A stretch of 51,442 bases of DNA from Planctomycetaceae bacterium. Lineage in GTDB: Bacteria > Planctomycetota > Phycisphaerae > Phycisphaerales > UBA1924. This document shows positions 17,713 to 27,900 of the stretch, one piece after another. The translations under genes and the position numbers were made by a program. Position 1 is the first letter of the stretch; every line of letters starts with the position of its first letter. The DNA lies in the NCBI GenBank assembly GCA_021294835.1, contig JAJTDF010000015.1, positions 1 to 51,442 on the forward strand. The letters run 5' to 3'. The notes beneath the pieces are model-generated. The model was not told the DNA's origin, did no database searches, and saw only the letters and a program-made list of their open reading frames with translations.

Positions 17713-18951
17713 ATGCCCAGCACCGCCGCCACCCATCCCGCCCCCGCGTCCAGCGCCACATCCAAGGCCGACCAGGCCGCCGCCTTCGCCAAAGGCCTTG
17801 AAGGCGTAATCGGCGGCCAGACCGGCGTGTGCTCCATCGAGCAGGACAAGCTCATCTACCGGGGCTTCGAGATCCACGACCTCGCCGCCCACGCCACCTT
17901 TGAAGAGGTCGCCTTCCTGCTGCTGGAGGGGCACAAGCCCGACTCCCGCGAGTTGGAGCGCTTCAAGGCCGAGGTCATCGCCGAACGCGCCCTGCACCCC
18001 GCCGTGACCACCTTCATTGAATCCGCCGGCGGCTGGCTGGCCAGCGGCCGCGCCGTGCCGATGGACATCGTCCGCACCGCCGTGAGCATCCTCGGCCACA
18101 CCGACCCCGACGCCCAGGACAACTCCGCCGCCGCCAACTTGCGCAAGGCCAAGCGGCTGCTCGCCAAGATCCCGACCATCATCGGGCACATGCAGAACGT
18201 CATCGACGGCCGCGCCCTGATCGGCCGCGAACTCGGCGGCGACCCCTCGCTGGGCCATGCCGCCAACCTGCTGTACATGATGACCGGCCGCCGGCCCACC
18301 ACCGCCGAGGCCCGCACCATGGACGTGAGCCTCATCCTCTACGCCGAGCACGAGTTCAACGCCTCCACCTTCACCTGTCGTGTCATCTCCGGCACCCTTT
18401 CAGACATGCACTCGGCCATCGCCGGCGGCGTCGGCGCCCTCAAGGGCCCGCTGCACGGCGGCGCCAACGAGGCCGCCATGGACATGCTCAAGGAGATCCT
18501 CGCCTCCGTCGGTCCGGACGGCATCGGCACCCCCAAGGTGGACGCCTGGATGGAACAGGCCTTCACCAGCAAGCGCAAGCTCATGGGCTTCGGCCACCGC
18601 GTCTACAAGAACGGCGACCACCGCGCCGGCATCCTCCACGCCCTGGGCCGCAAGATGGCCGCCACCCTCCCCGGCACCTTCGGCGGCATCCCCGCCTCCA
18701 AGTGGTTCGACCTCGGCGAGCAGGTCCAGAAGATCATGCTCACCAAGAAGAACATCCACCCCAACGTGGACTTCCCCTGCGGCATGACGTATTTCATCAT
18801 GGGCATCCCCGTGCCCCAGTACACGCCCATCTTCGTCGCCGCCCGCATCACCGGCTGGTGCGCCCACGTCATGGAGCAGCACGCCGACAACCGCCTCATC
18901 CGCCCGCTGAGCATCTACACCGGACCGGCCGAGAAGAAGTGGAACGGCTGA
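17713..18951 (+). CDS. gltA: Citrate synthase (or 2-methylcitrate synthase)
   Basis: Condenses oxaloacetate with acetyl-CoA (or propionyl-CoA) at the entry of the TCA (or methylcitrate) cycle. The protein is 412 residues. Catalytic regions are present: first His in GPLHGGANEAAM, second His in MGFGHRVYK, and Asp in NVDFPCGMTYFIMGIP. The last motif usually reads NVDFYSG, so the Tyr-Ser pair is replaced by Pro-Cys while the Asp is kept. ATG 17713 has a GGGAG Shine-Dalgarno six bases upstream. The substrate cannot be told from sequence alone; no prp genes are nearby, which favours citrate synthase. A strong terminator follows. Confidence 0.9.
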   Translation: MPSTAATHPAPASSATSKADQAAAFAKGLEGVIGGQTGVCSIEQDKLIYRGFEIHDLAAHATFEEVAFLLLEGHKPDSRELERFKAEVIAERALHPAVTTFIESAGGWLASGRAVPMDIVRTAVSILGHTDPDAQDNSAAANLRKAKRLLAKIPTIIGHMQNVIDGRALIGRELGGDPSLGHAANLLYMMTGRRPTTAEARTMDVSLILYAEHEFNASTFTCRVISGTLSDMHSAIAGGVGALKGPLHGGANEAAMDMLKEILASVGPDGIGTPKVDAWMEQAFTSKRKLMGFGHRVYKNGDHRAGILHALGRKMAATLPGTFGGIPASKWFDLGEQVQKIMLTKKNIHPNVDFPCGMTYFIMGIPVPQYTPIFVAARITGWCAHVMEQHADNRLIRPLSIYTGPAEKKWNG

Positions 18952-18998
18952 ACGTCTCAGGCCTGACGCGACCCACACGCGAAAACCATCGCCCCCCG

Positions 18999-19033
18999 CG
19001 GCCCCGGCACACAACCGGGGCCGTTTTCATTTT
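18999..19033 (+). terminator. Rho-independent terminator of citrate synthase gene
   Basis: CGGCCCCGG (18999-19007) pairs perfectly with CCGGGGCCG (19015-19023) around a 7-base loop and is followed by TTTTCATTTT. Confidence 0.9.
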
Positions 19034-19087
19034 GCCGTGAACAGCCTCCGACCAACTGCCAATCGCTGCGGGCCGCAGCCGGCAACC

Positions 19088-20185
19088 TCAGGTCGACGGC
19101 TCCCACCCGAATGTCACGTACTGGTTGCCGATGGTCCCGTCCGCGTACAGGTCCACCATCATGTACCCGTGTGCCGCACGAGGCGGGCGCTGCTCGGCCG
19201 GCGGGTCGCCGGGACGCTTGCGTTCGGCCATGCGCTTCATGTTGGCCGCGTGGTCGCGCCACCAGGCCCCGCTCACCGCGCCCGAGCAGATCCAGGTCAT
19301 CCCGGCGTAGTCCACCCGCTCGACGATGTGAATGTGTCCGCTGAGTTGCCCTCGCACGTTCGGGTACCGCCGGAACAGGCTCGCCAGCCGGTGGCAGTCC
19401 ATCATCATCGCGCCCTTGCCGATGGCCAGCCCGCCCCCCCCGCCCCCCTGCTCGGGCGTCTGGAGCAGGCCATCGCAGTCCACCATGCCCAGGCAGAAGA
19501 TGGGGATGTGGCTGACGATTAGCACATGCGTGCTTGCCGGCGTGCCCGCCAATTCCGCCTCCAGCCAGGCGAACTGCGCGTCGTCGATCCGGCCCTCATA
19601 TCCGCCGTCCACGCGGTTGACCGAGTCCAGCGTGATGATCTTCCACCCGCTGGGTGCCCCGTCGGCCCGCTTGGGCTCGCTGGCGTGATACGTCCGCTGC
19701 AGGCCCACCCGCTCCAGCCACCACTTCTTGCCGTACAGCGGCTCATCCCCGCTGGCCTTGGCCCGCTCGGTATCCCACCCCCAGATGTCATGGTTGCCGA
19801 TGCAGTGGATCGCCGGCAGTTTGCACTCGGCTGCGTACACGCTGTCCCAGAGCTTCCACAGTTCGCTCACCAGGTCCGCCGGGCGGTCCATGGAGAACAT
19901 GATCAGGTCGCCACCGGTGACCACCAGATCGGGCCGGTCGCTCTCGGCCATCAGGTGCCGCCACGCCGCCGTCACGCCCTCAACGGCACGGAATCCCGGC
20001 CGGATGTGGCTGTCGGTGAAGTGCGCCAGCCGCAGGGACCGCGCCGCCCCGCCATGGCCTTTGGGCTCCGCTGCCGCCGCCGATCCGGGCAGCACCAGCC
20101 CCACCGCCGCCGAGCCAAGCCCGGCCGCCAGAACCGAACGGCGCGACAACCCTTGATTCGCCTTGTGTGCTTCGGCCGTGTTCAT
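19088..20185 (-). CDS. Tat-exported calcineurin-like metallophosphoesterase
   Basis: A 365-residue exported enzyme. The N-terminus has a twin-arginine motif and hydrophobic core (SRRSVLAAGLGSAAVGLVL), ending around GSAAAAEP. All five metallophosphoesterase motifs are visible: FTDSHI (D-x-H), VTGGDLI (G-D), IGNHDIWGWD (GNHD), VSHIPIF (H) and SGHIHI (G-H-x-H). They bind a two-metal centre that hydrolyses phosphate esters; the natural substrate is unknown. The folded enzyme probably acts in the periplasm with metals loaded before export. It starts 47 bases after the S46 peptidase gene on the same strand and likely shares its transcript. Confidence 0.9.
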   Translation of the reverse strand: MNTAEAHKANQGLSRRSVLAAGLGSAAVGLVLPGSAAAAEPKGHGGAARSLRLAHFTDSHIRPGFRAVEGVTAAWRHLMAESDRPDLVVTGGDLIMFSMDRPADLVSELWKLWDSVYAAECKLPAIHCIGNHDIWGWDTERAKASGDEPLYGKKWWLERVGLQRTYHASEPKRADGAPSGWKIITLDSVNRVDGGYEGRIDDAQFAWLEAELAGTPASTHVLIVSHIPIFCLGMVDCDGLLQTPEQGGGGGGLAIGKGAMMMDCHRLASLFRRYPNVRGQLSGHIHIVERVDYAGMTWICSGAVSGAWWRDHAANMKRMAERKRPGDPPAEQRPPRAAHGYMMVDLYADGTIGNQYVTFGWEPST

Positions 20186-20232
20186 GCCCGGATTGTTCCC
20201 CGGAAACTCGCTGGCCGCGCGGCCCCCACCGT

Positions 20233-22338
20233 TCAGCGCGCCAGCAGTTCCTTCACCAGCCCATCCGCGTTGTAGACCACCCGCAGGGCCTCGATGATCG
20301 CCCGGCTGTCGACCGCCACCGCCCGGGCCTGCACGTCGTCGTACGCAAACGCGCCCGGCAGGCTCTGGATGTTGCCGTCAAAGATCAGCCCGATCACCTC
20401 ACCCTGACGGTTGACCACCGGGCTGCCCGAGTTGCCGCCGATGATGTCCGCCGTGCACACGAAGTTGAACGGCGTGCTGAGGTTCAGCCGGCCCTTGGCC
20501 GCCGCCCAGCTCGGCGGCAGCGCAAAGGCCTTCTCGCCCTGCCGCTCGGCCGCCCGCTGGAAGATGCCGCCCATGGTGGTGTACGCCGGAATCGCCCGGC
20601 CGTTCTCGGTGTACCCGCGGATCGGCCCGAACGACATGCGCAGCGTCCCCGTCGCGTCCGGGTACACGCTGTCGCCCTTGACGGCAAAGCGGGCCTCGGC
20701 AATCCGGGCATACTGCGCGCGCTCCACCGCCTCCACCTTCTGCTCCTGCTCGCCCCGATAGGTCCGGGCGGCGCCGTCCATCGCCCGCGCCATCACCAGC
20801 AGCGGATCTTCGCTGGCGGCGATATCCGTCGCCAGACCATCCACCAGTTTCCGCCGACCCGCCACCGTCTTGAGCGTCGTCCCCGCGATCGCCGCTTCGG
20901 CCGCCGCCCGGGGCGACTTGCCGCCCAAGGTCGCCAGCACCACCGGGTGCTCGCCGCCCAGCCGCTCGGCCATCAGCAGCAGATACGACTCCAATTGGGT
21001 CACCTCCAGCGACTCGATAAACGGCTCGTCGTCCAGCAGCGACTGCTTGAGGTTCGCCAGATTGGCGTCGCGGAATTCGGTCAGCCGCTCCCCCGACGGC
21101 TTGCCTGCCTCCGCACCCAGCCGCACGATGGTCAGCGCCGTCGAGAGCGCCCCGCTGCCGATCCGCCCGAACACCGCCGCCCGATCGGCCAACGCCGCCC
21201 GCTGGGCGTTCAGCCCCGCCAGGATGTCCCAGGCGTCCCCCCACTGGCTCGCCCATTCGGGCTTCGCGGCCACCGCCTCGCGCAGAGACCGCTCGTCGGC
21301 CACCTTGCGGGCGAACACCGCCGGATCCAGCAGCCCCGCGTGCTGACCGGTCACCGCCTTGCGGCCGTTGGCCACGCCAAACAGCGGATCACCGGCGATG
21401 CGGGCGTTCTCCGCCGACCGCCCGGCAAAGCTCTGCAGTTTGATCTCGCTCCGCCACAGCGACGCCAGCCTCGCCGGCAACTCCACATCGCGAACAAACC
21501 GCAGGTGGTCGGCCGTGAGCAACCGCTGCGTCCGCCCCGGATGGCCGAACACGATCGCCAACTCCCCCTCCCTGCTCCCCTCGACGCTCCACCGAAGGTG
21601 GTGCGCCGGCCGATATGGCTTGCTGTCCTCGTACACCCGGAAGAAGGCTGCATCCAGGCAGAACCGCGGGTACTCGAAGTTGTCCGCATCCCCGCCGAAG
21701 AACGCCGCCTGCAGTTCCGGAGCGAACACCAGCCGCACATCAGTGAACCGCTTGCTGCGGTACAGGTGGTACTGCCCGCCGTTGTACAGCGTCACCACGC
21801 GGCACAGAAGCCCGGTCGCCTGCGACTCATCCTTCTCAATTGCACCGATCACCGCACGCCGAGCCGCCGCAGCCTCCGCCGCCGACATCCCCGGCTTGGC
21901 CGCCCCGCGAACCCGCTCAGTGACATCCATCACCGAGATCAGCACCGTGATCTCCTGCCCCTCGCACCGCAGCTCCTGCTCGCGCGAGGTCGCCAGGAAC
22001 CCGTCCTTCAGCAGATCCCGCTCGGCCGTTGAAAGCTTGGCCACCGCATCCGAGGCCACGTGGTGATTGGTCATCACCAGACCCTCGGCCGACACGAACG
22101 AACCCGACGCCCCCACACGCACCGCCGCCTGCTGCATCGCCGTCATCCACTCTGGCGACGGCTCAAAGCCATGCACGCTCTTGAGGTGCTCCAGCGGCGG
22201 CCGGTTCACCAGCCACATGCCCTCGTCGGCCATCGCCGGTGCCGCCCCGCACACCGCCAGCAGGCCGCCAATCAGCAGCCGCCCCAAAGCGGCCCGACCC
22301 AAAGGGAGGGAACGGCCAACACGAAGCACGCTGCGCAT
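20233..22338 (-). CDS. S46 family dipeptidyl-peptidase (DPP7/DPP11-like)
   Basis: A 701-residue exported serine peptidase that removes dipeptides from N-termini of peptides in the periplasm. ATG 22336-22338 is chosen because GGAGG lies seven bases upstream and it opens a signal peptide (LLIGGLLAVCGAAPAMA|DEGMW), the usual DEGMW start of mature S46 enzymes. The catalytic His is in GLVMTNHHVA near residue 92, and the catalytic Ser in IIGGNSGSPVVN near residue 630. The region FFGGDADNFEYPRFCLDAAFFRVY is the conserved S46 block with the Asp. The P1 preference (hydrophobic versus acidic) cannot be assigned safely. It is the first gene of a two-gene run with the metallophosphoesterase and diverges from the gene at 22527. 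Confidence 0.94.
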   Translation of the reverse strand: MRSVLRVGRSLPLGRAALGRLLIGGLLAVCGAAPAMADEGMWLVNRPPLEHLKSVHGFEPSPEWMTAMQQAAVRVGASGSFVSAEGLVMTNHHVASDAVAKLSTAERDLLKDGFLATSREQELRCEGQEITVLISVMDVTERVRGAAKPGMSAAEAAAARRAVIGAIEKDESQATGLLCRVVTLYNGGQYHLYRSKRFTDVRLVFAPELQAAFFGGDADNFEYPRFCLDAAFFRVYEDSKPYRPAHHLRWSVEGSREGELAIVFGHPGRTQRLLTADHLRFVRDVELPARLASLWRSEIKLQSFAGRSAENARIAGDPLFGVANGRKAVTGQHAGLLDPAVFARKVADERSLREAVAAKPEWASQWGDAWDILAGLNAQRAALADRAAVFGRIGSGALSTALTIVRLGAEAGKPSGERLTEFRDANLANLKQSLLDDEPFIESLEVTQLESYLLLMAERLGGEHPVVLATLGGKSPRAAAEAAIAGTTLKTVAGRRKLVDGLATDIAASEDPLLVMARAMDGAARTYRGEQEQKVEAVERAQYARIAEARFAVKGDSVYPDATGTLRMSFGPIRGYTENGRAIPAYTTMGGIFQRAAERQGEKAFALPPSWAAAKGRLNLSTPFNFVCTADIIGGNSGSPVVNRQGEVIGLIFDGNIQSLPGAFAYDDVQARAVAVDSRAIIEALRVVYNADGLVKELLAR

Positions 22339-22526
22339 GGTCTGCCTCCGGAAAGGCCCCAGCCCCAAATGGCGCTTCTCGCCGCCCCCCATCTCCGACC
22401 CGCCGTCCTGCCTCCCCCGTGCGGCAGGATACCGCCCTCCGGCCCGTCCGGCGGCATGCTCCGGTCGCCGAACCCGGCCCTCCGGCCACTGGTCCAAACG
22501 CCGGTCACGCCTACCCTCATCGGATC

Positions 22527-22946
22527 GTGACCCTGCTCCCTCGCCACGCCCACGACCTGCCCCAGCCCCGTGCCCTGCCGCGGCCGGCCCGCGTTGCCAA
22601 CGCTGCCGCCCAGCGGGTGTCCTCGCTGGTGCACTCCGGCCAGGCCTGGATCAGCACCCTGCGCTACAAGGCCCTCGCCTGGGTGCTGGGCATCATGCTG
22701 GCCGCTGTCGCCACGGTGTCGTTCATCGGCGGAGGTTGGGTGCCGGTGCTCGGTGTCGCCCTGGCGGCCGCGGCCGTCTCCGTCCACCGTCTGGCGGCCG
22801 GGCTTGATCGCCCCCGGTGCATGCAGTGCGGCACCGGCCTGGACGGCCAGCCGGGCTCTGCGTACGGCGTGGTGTGCCCCGCCTGCGGCGGCGTGAATCA
22901 CCCCCGCAGCCTTGGCGACGGCGACGACCACATCGGCCACGCCTGA
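22527..22946 (+). CDS. Small membrane protein with C-terminal zinc ribbon
   Basis: A 139-residue protein. Two adjacent hydrophobic segments (ALAWVLGIMLAAVATVSFIGG and VPVLGVALAAAAVSVHRLAAG, residues ~50-92) are followed by a zinc-ribbon pattern, CMQCGTGLDG...VVCPACGG (two CxxC pairs). The start is the GTG at 22527; no good Shine-Dalgarno is seen, and the frame continues upstream without similarity, so the start is uncertain. The zinc ribbon would face the cytoplasm if the two segments form a hairpin. I do not recognise a named family. It converges on gspE, 114 bases away. Confidence 0.6.
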   Translation: MTLLPRHAHDLPQPRALPRPARVANAAAQRVSSLVHSGQAWISTLRYKALAWVLGIMLAAVATVSFIGGGWVPVLGVALAAAAVSVHRLAAGLDRPRCMQCGTGLDGQPGSAYGVVCPACGGVNHPRSLGDGDDHIGHA

Positions 22947-23060
22947 GCATCCCGTCAGCCAACTCACGCCAGAGTCCGTCACCGCTGGCGAGTCGAGCTT
23001 GCGGCATGCCGCCGCCTGAACGCGCGCGGCCCCGGTCTCTTTGCCAACTCCACTGCAGGC

Positions 23061-24869
23061 TCAGCCAAGCACGCGGGCAATCTCGGCCTCGGTGGTCAGC
23101 CCCATGGCCACCTTGTCCCGGGCATCGTCCAGCATGGCGCGGAAGCCGCCCGCCTTGGCCGCCTCGAACAACTGCACAGCATCCGCCCGCTGCACCGTCA
23201 ACCGGCGGATCGAGTCGTCGACTCGCATGATCTCAAACACACCGATACGGCCGAAGTAGCCCGTGCCCAGGCACTTCTCGCAGCGGTCGGCATCACCTCC
23301 GCCCGCCCGCGCGAAGGCCGGCACATTGGCCGCCGCCGCCACCTTGCCGGTGCCATGGCAGGTCTGGCAGGTGCGCCGGAGCAGCCGCTGGGCCAGAACC
23401 GCCAGAAGCGTGCTGGTGACCAAATACGGCTCGATGCCGATGTCCAGCAACCGCGAGATGGCCGAGGGCGCGTCGTTTGTGTGCAGCGTCGCCAACACCA
23501 GGTGGCCGGTCAGCGAAGCCTGGACGGCCAGCTGTGCCGTCTCCTGATCGCGGATCTCGCCCACCAGAATCACGTCAGGATCCTGCCGGAGCAGCGCCCG
23601 CAGACCCGCGGCGAAGGTCACGCCCCGCTTGACGTTCACCTGCGTCTGGCTGATGCCCTCCAGGTGATACTCAACCGGGTCCTCGATGGTCATCACATTG
23701 CGGCTGGTGCGGTCCACATTGCCCAGTGCGCCGTAGAGACTGGTCGTCTTGCCCGAGCCCGTGGGCCCCGTCACCAGAATGATGCCGTTGGGCCGGTCGA
23801 TCAGCGTCACCAGGGCCCGTTGCATCTCCTTGCTCATGCCCACCTGGTCCAGCGAGAGCTTGGTCTGCGTCTGATCCAGCAGACGCAGCACGATCCGCTC
23901 GCCATAGACATTGGGGATCACCGACAGGCGAATATCCACTTTCCGCGAGCCGATTCGAACCGAGGTGTGCCCGTCCTGCGGGCTGTGCCGGTTGGCGATG
24001 TCCAGTTCGGTCATCACCTTCAGACGAGAACTGATCGCCGCCGCCAGCGCCAGCGGCGGCGAGAACGCGTCCACCAGCATGCCGTCGATGCGGAAGCGGA
24101 TGACCAGCTTGGTCTCCATCGGGTGAACGTGAATGTCCGAGGCACGCCGCCGCAGAGCCTCAAAGAGGATCATGTTCACCAGCCGGATCACCGGCGTCTG
24201 CCGGGCCAACTGCAGCAGGTCGTTGGAGTCGCGGATCGAACCCGCCGCCGTTTCGATGGCCCGCTGGTCCAGCGGCATCTCTTCGACGATCTCGGTGACC
24301 AGATCCTGCTTCTGCTCGTACCCCCGGTTGATCAGGTTCGTCACCGCCGACCGGGGCGAGAGCACGATGCGGATCGGCAGCCCGATTCTCTCTTCCAGCA
24401 TCGCAAACACCGGCGGCTGCATCGGGTGCGCCGTCGCCACCGTCACCGACTCGCCATCCCCCGCCACCCCGGCCACCATGTGCTCCCGCGCCATCGACGC
24501 GGGCACCGTCTCATAGAACCGGGAGGCCGAATCCTGCAGCCGCGGCTCCTCGATATACGCCAGCCCCGTGCGCTTGGCCAGTCTCGCCAGCCCGGTGTGC
24601 TCGTCCACCGCGAGCATCTGCAGCAGCGTTTCCCACGGCTCCACATCCGAGCCCGGCAGGTCGGGGAAGCTCTGCAACTGCTCGGTCTTGGGCGAGAGAT
24701 CCCCCAGCAGTTCGCTCACGCGAGACCAGTCGCGCGGCTGGTCCGCCACGACCGGGGCCGCCGAGTCGCCGCTGCGTGCCAGCGCCGCCGCCTCCGGCGG
24801 TCGCTCGCCGTTGCCCGACACCGCCGAGGGCTGGCCGTTGGACGCGGACTTCTTGGAGAACAGGGGCAT
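23061..24869 (-). CDS. gspE: Type II secretion / type IV pilus assembly ATPase (GspE/PilB family)
   Basis: A 602-residue cytoplasmic ATPase that powers pseudopilus or pilus assembly. Residues ~75-190 match the N1E/MshEN-type N-terminal domain (LLQMLAVDEHTGLARLAKRTGLAY...). The ATPase core has Walker A GPTGSGKT at about 368-375, the Asp box MTIEDPVEYHLEG and Walker B DPDVILVGEIRDQETAQ. A four-cysteine zinc module (CQTCHGTG...CEKCLGTG, ~500-535) is typical of GspE and PilB. It starts 63 bases after gspD on the same strand, which favours type II secretion. Other T2SS genes (F-M) are not in the window, so GspE versus PilB rests on the secretin neighbour. Confidence 0.93.
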   Translation of the reverse strand: MPLFSKKSASNGQPSAVSGNGERPPEAAALARSGDSAAPVVADQPRDWSRVSELLGDLSPKTEQLQSFPDLPGSDVEPWETLLQMLAVDEHTGLARLAKRTGLAYIEEPRLQDSASRFYETVPASMAREHMVAGVAGDGESVTVATAHPMQPPVFAMLEERIGLPIRIVLSPRSAVTNLINRGYEQKQDLVTEIVEEMPLDQRAIETAAGSIRDSNDLLQLARQTPVIRLVNMILFEALRRRASDIHVHPMETKLVIRFRIDGMLVDAFSPPLALAAAISSRLKVMTELDIANRHSPQDGHTSVRIGSRKVDIRLSVIPNVYGERIVLRLLDQTQTKLSLDQVGMSKEMQRALVTLIDRPNGIILVTGPTGSGKTTSLYGALGNVDRTSRNVMTIEDPVEYHLEGISQTQVNVKRGVTFAAGLRALLRQDPDVILVGEIRDQETAQLAVQASLTGHLVLATLHTNDAPSAISRLLDIGIEPYLVTSTLLAVLAQRLLRRTCQTCHGTGKVAAAANVPAFARAGGGDADRCEKCLGTGYFGRIGVFEIMRVDDSIRRLTVQRADAVQLFEAAKAGGFRAMLDDARDKVAMGLTTEAEIARVLG

Positions 24870-24932
24870 GCGTGGGATTCTACTGAAAAAGGCAGGTCAG
24901 GTCAGGATCGGCAACCGTCGCGAAGCGGCGAC

Positions 24933-27900
24933 TCACCGCTCCGCCGGCTCGGAGGCGGGCTCGGCGGCCGGCTCGCTCGCCGGGTCCGGTCGGCCCGGCG
25001 CCGCCGGCGCGGTGGCGGGCGTCGCCGGAGTCTCCGGCGTCGGTTCCGGGGTCCGCTCCGGAGACGGCATCGCGCCCAGCGTGCCCCGCGTGCGGATCAG
25101 GCTTGGCCGTGCCGGCGGCAGCGGATCCTTCAGCTTGGCCACCGCCTTGGGCCCCTCGCTGATGAGCTTGAGGTCACTGAACCCGTTGTCACGCAGAATT
25201 CTCGGCGTCAGGAAGATGTAGATCGTCCGCCGCTGGTTGCTCTGCGTCTCGGTTCTGAACAACTGTCCCACCAGCGGAATATCGCCCAGCAGCGGCACCT
25301 TGATCACCGTCTGCGACACGTCCTCCAGCGTCAGCCCGCCGATGACGATCGTCGAGTCGCTCGGCACCGTCACCGACTCGGATTTCACGTTGGTCTTGGA
25401 ACGGGGCGGTGGCAGGTTGGCGCTGCCCTGGCCGATGAAGTTCGACAGTTCGATGTCGTAGTTCAACTGCAGGTAGCCACCCGCGGAGATGCGCGGGGTC
25501 ACCGTCAGCTTCGGGCCGGCGTCTTCAAAGCCGCCGAAGCCGGTCACGATACTGCCGCTGCCGGTGCCGCCGGTCTGCGTCTGCGTCTGGGTGGGCACCT
25601 GACGGATCGCCGAGATTTCAGCTTCCTCGTTGTCGTCCACCAGCAGCTTCGGCGAGGCGATGATCTTGCCGTCAGTCGTATCCGCAACAGCGCGGATGAT
25701 CAGCGGCACCTGATCGGACTTGATGATCGCGGCCACCAGGCCCGGGCTCACCGGGCTCACCGTCGCCGGGCTGGTGATCGTTCCGTTGGTCGCCGTGCCG
25801 CTGGCTCCGCTGCCGAACAGCGTGCGCATGGCGACGGTCTGCCCGCCCAGCTCGATCAACTGTTGCTCGAATGAGAGCGTGAAGCCATCGTTGTTGTCCA
25901 CGACGATGATCTGGGCGTCGATGTACACCTGCGCCCGCCGCTGATCCAGCCGTTCGATCAGGCGCGCAAACTGCCCCTGCAGCCGGCGAGGGGCCTTCAC
26001 CACGATCTGGTTGTTGGCCTTGTCCGCCAGCACGAAGGTCTCGTTGCCCGCCTCGATGGCCAGGTTGTCACCCGCACCGCCGGCCGCTCCCGCCGCCGCG
26101 CCGGTGTCGGTCCGCCGGTTGGCCGTCGCCGTGTTCACCCGATCCCCGCCCAGACGGTTCACACCGGTGTTGCGGGCCTGCCGGTTGCCGCCCCCGGGCA
26201 GCAGAGGCGATGAACCCGTGGGCACCTGGTTGTCAATCAGCCCGCGGATGGTCTCAGCGACATCCTCCGACTGGCTGTGCTTGAGCTTGTAAAACTCGTA
26301 GACGATCACTTCCGACTGCAGCAGCGGCTCAAACTCCTGCACCAGCTGCGCCACCCGCCGCTGCTGGTCCGGCGTGCCGTAATACATGAACCCCCGCCCC
26401 TCGGCGTCCAGGATGAACGACGACCCGCCCGACGGCTCGTTGCCCTGGGCACCGCCGGGCTGGGCGAGATTCACGCCCTGAGCCTGCGCCTGGTTGAAGT
26501 TCTGCCCGCCGCCGAAGCCGCCCACGCCCTGCCCGCCCTGGCTCCGCAGCGTGATCACCTGCCCCAGCCCCAGCCGCTGCGCCTGCTCAGCCACGATCGG
26601 CGCCGCGCCCCCGATGCCGTACCACTGGCCCTGCAGCGTGTTCACCACGTCCACCACGCTCACCAGCCGCCGCAGCAGTTCCTGCTCATCGGGCCGGCCC
26701 CGGAACACCAGCGCGTTGCCCTGATGGTCCACCAGCAGACGGTCCGACAGGTTGCTCAGCGTCGCCGACGGGCCGCTCACGGCGCCGGCGTTCGGATCCG
26801 CCCCCTGCTGCAACGCCGCCTGCGGGCCCTGGCCCGCGCTCCGCCCGCGGAGCAACTCCAGAATCCGCTGCCGGGCGATCGGTGCCGACAACTGCCGCAG
26901 TTCAAACCGCGTGAAGTTCACGTTGGCCTGCTCGCGGGCCAGCGCGTCCACCAGATCCTGCAGGATCGACATCTGGCGGGGCGTGCCCGTTGCCAGAATG
27001 AAGCCCAGATCGTCCAGAAACGTCAACTTCATCGCGCCGGCGCCGCCCTGGGCGCCGCCCGCTCCGCCGGTCACGTTGCCCAGCGCCTGCTGCAGCGAAC
27101 TGGGCCGAATCCCCGGCGTGGGGATGATCCGCGTCGGTGAGTACTCGTCCGTGCCCACCTTGCCGCCCATCTCCGTCGCCGGTTGGATCACGTAGATCCC
27201 CGCCACATCGCGCGTCAGCACCAACTGGTTCTGCGCCAGCAGGAACGACAGGAAGTCCAGCAGGCGATCCTTGGGCACCGAGATCTGCGTGATCAGCTGC
27301 GCCTTCTTGTCGCGCATCGCCGGATCAAGCGACATGATCTCGATATTCAGTTGTGCCGCCACCAGGTCCGCCAGCAGCCGAAGGTCGATCGGCTCGGCCT
27401 GAGGCATGAACTTGAACACATCCCCCTCCATCGCCACAGCCGGCATGACGGCATCGCCCGGCACGCCGGTGCTCCCGCCCGCGTTGCCCGCCCCGCCGGC
27501 GGTTGTTGACGGCGGGCTGACCGTGCCGGGTGGCATCGTCGGCGGCATGACCGCATTCGGGCCTCCGCCGGGCGGAGGCTTGGGAGCCTGCGTCGTCGGC
27601 GGTTGCGGCGCCGCCGGACGCGGCTGCGCCGGCGCCCCACCCGCCGGCACCGCCCCCCCCGGCTGTCCCGGCCGCATCACCGCTCCAGCCGCCGGCGCCG
27701 GAGCCCGGCCGCCCGCTGCGGGAGCCACTGCGGGAGCCACTGCGGGCACCGCTCCGCCCGGCGCTCCCGGTGCAACCTTGGTCGTCGGCTGCACCGGCGT
27801 AGCGGTGTCCGCCGCCGGCTTGGCGCCGCCTGTCGGAGGCAGCAACGCTGGATCTTGGTTCTGGGCCGGATCCTGAGCCAGCAGCGAGGCCGCAAGGCCG

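Noticed and set aside
23001-23012. Perfect 12-bp palindrome GCGGCATGCCGC between the zinc-ribbon gene and gspE
   Set aside because: About a dozen such palindromes are expected by chance in a window of this size; no loop or T-tract for a terminator.
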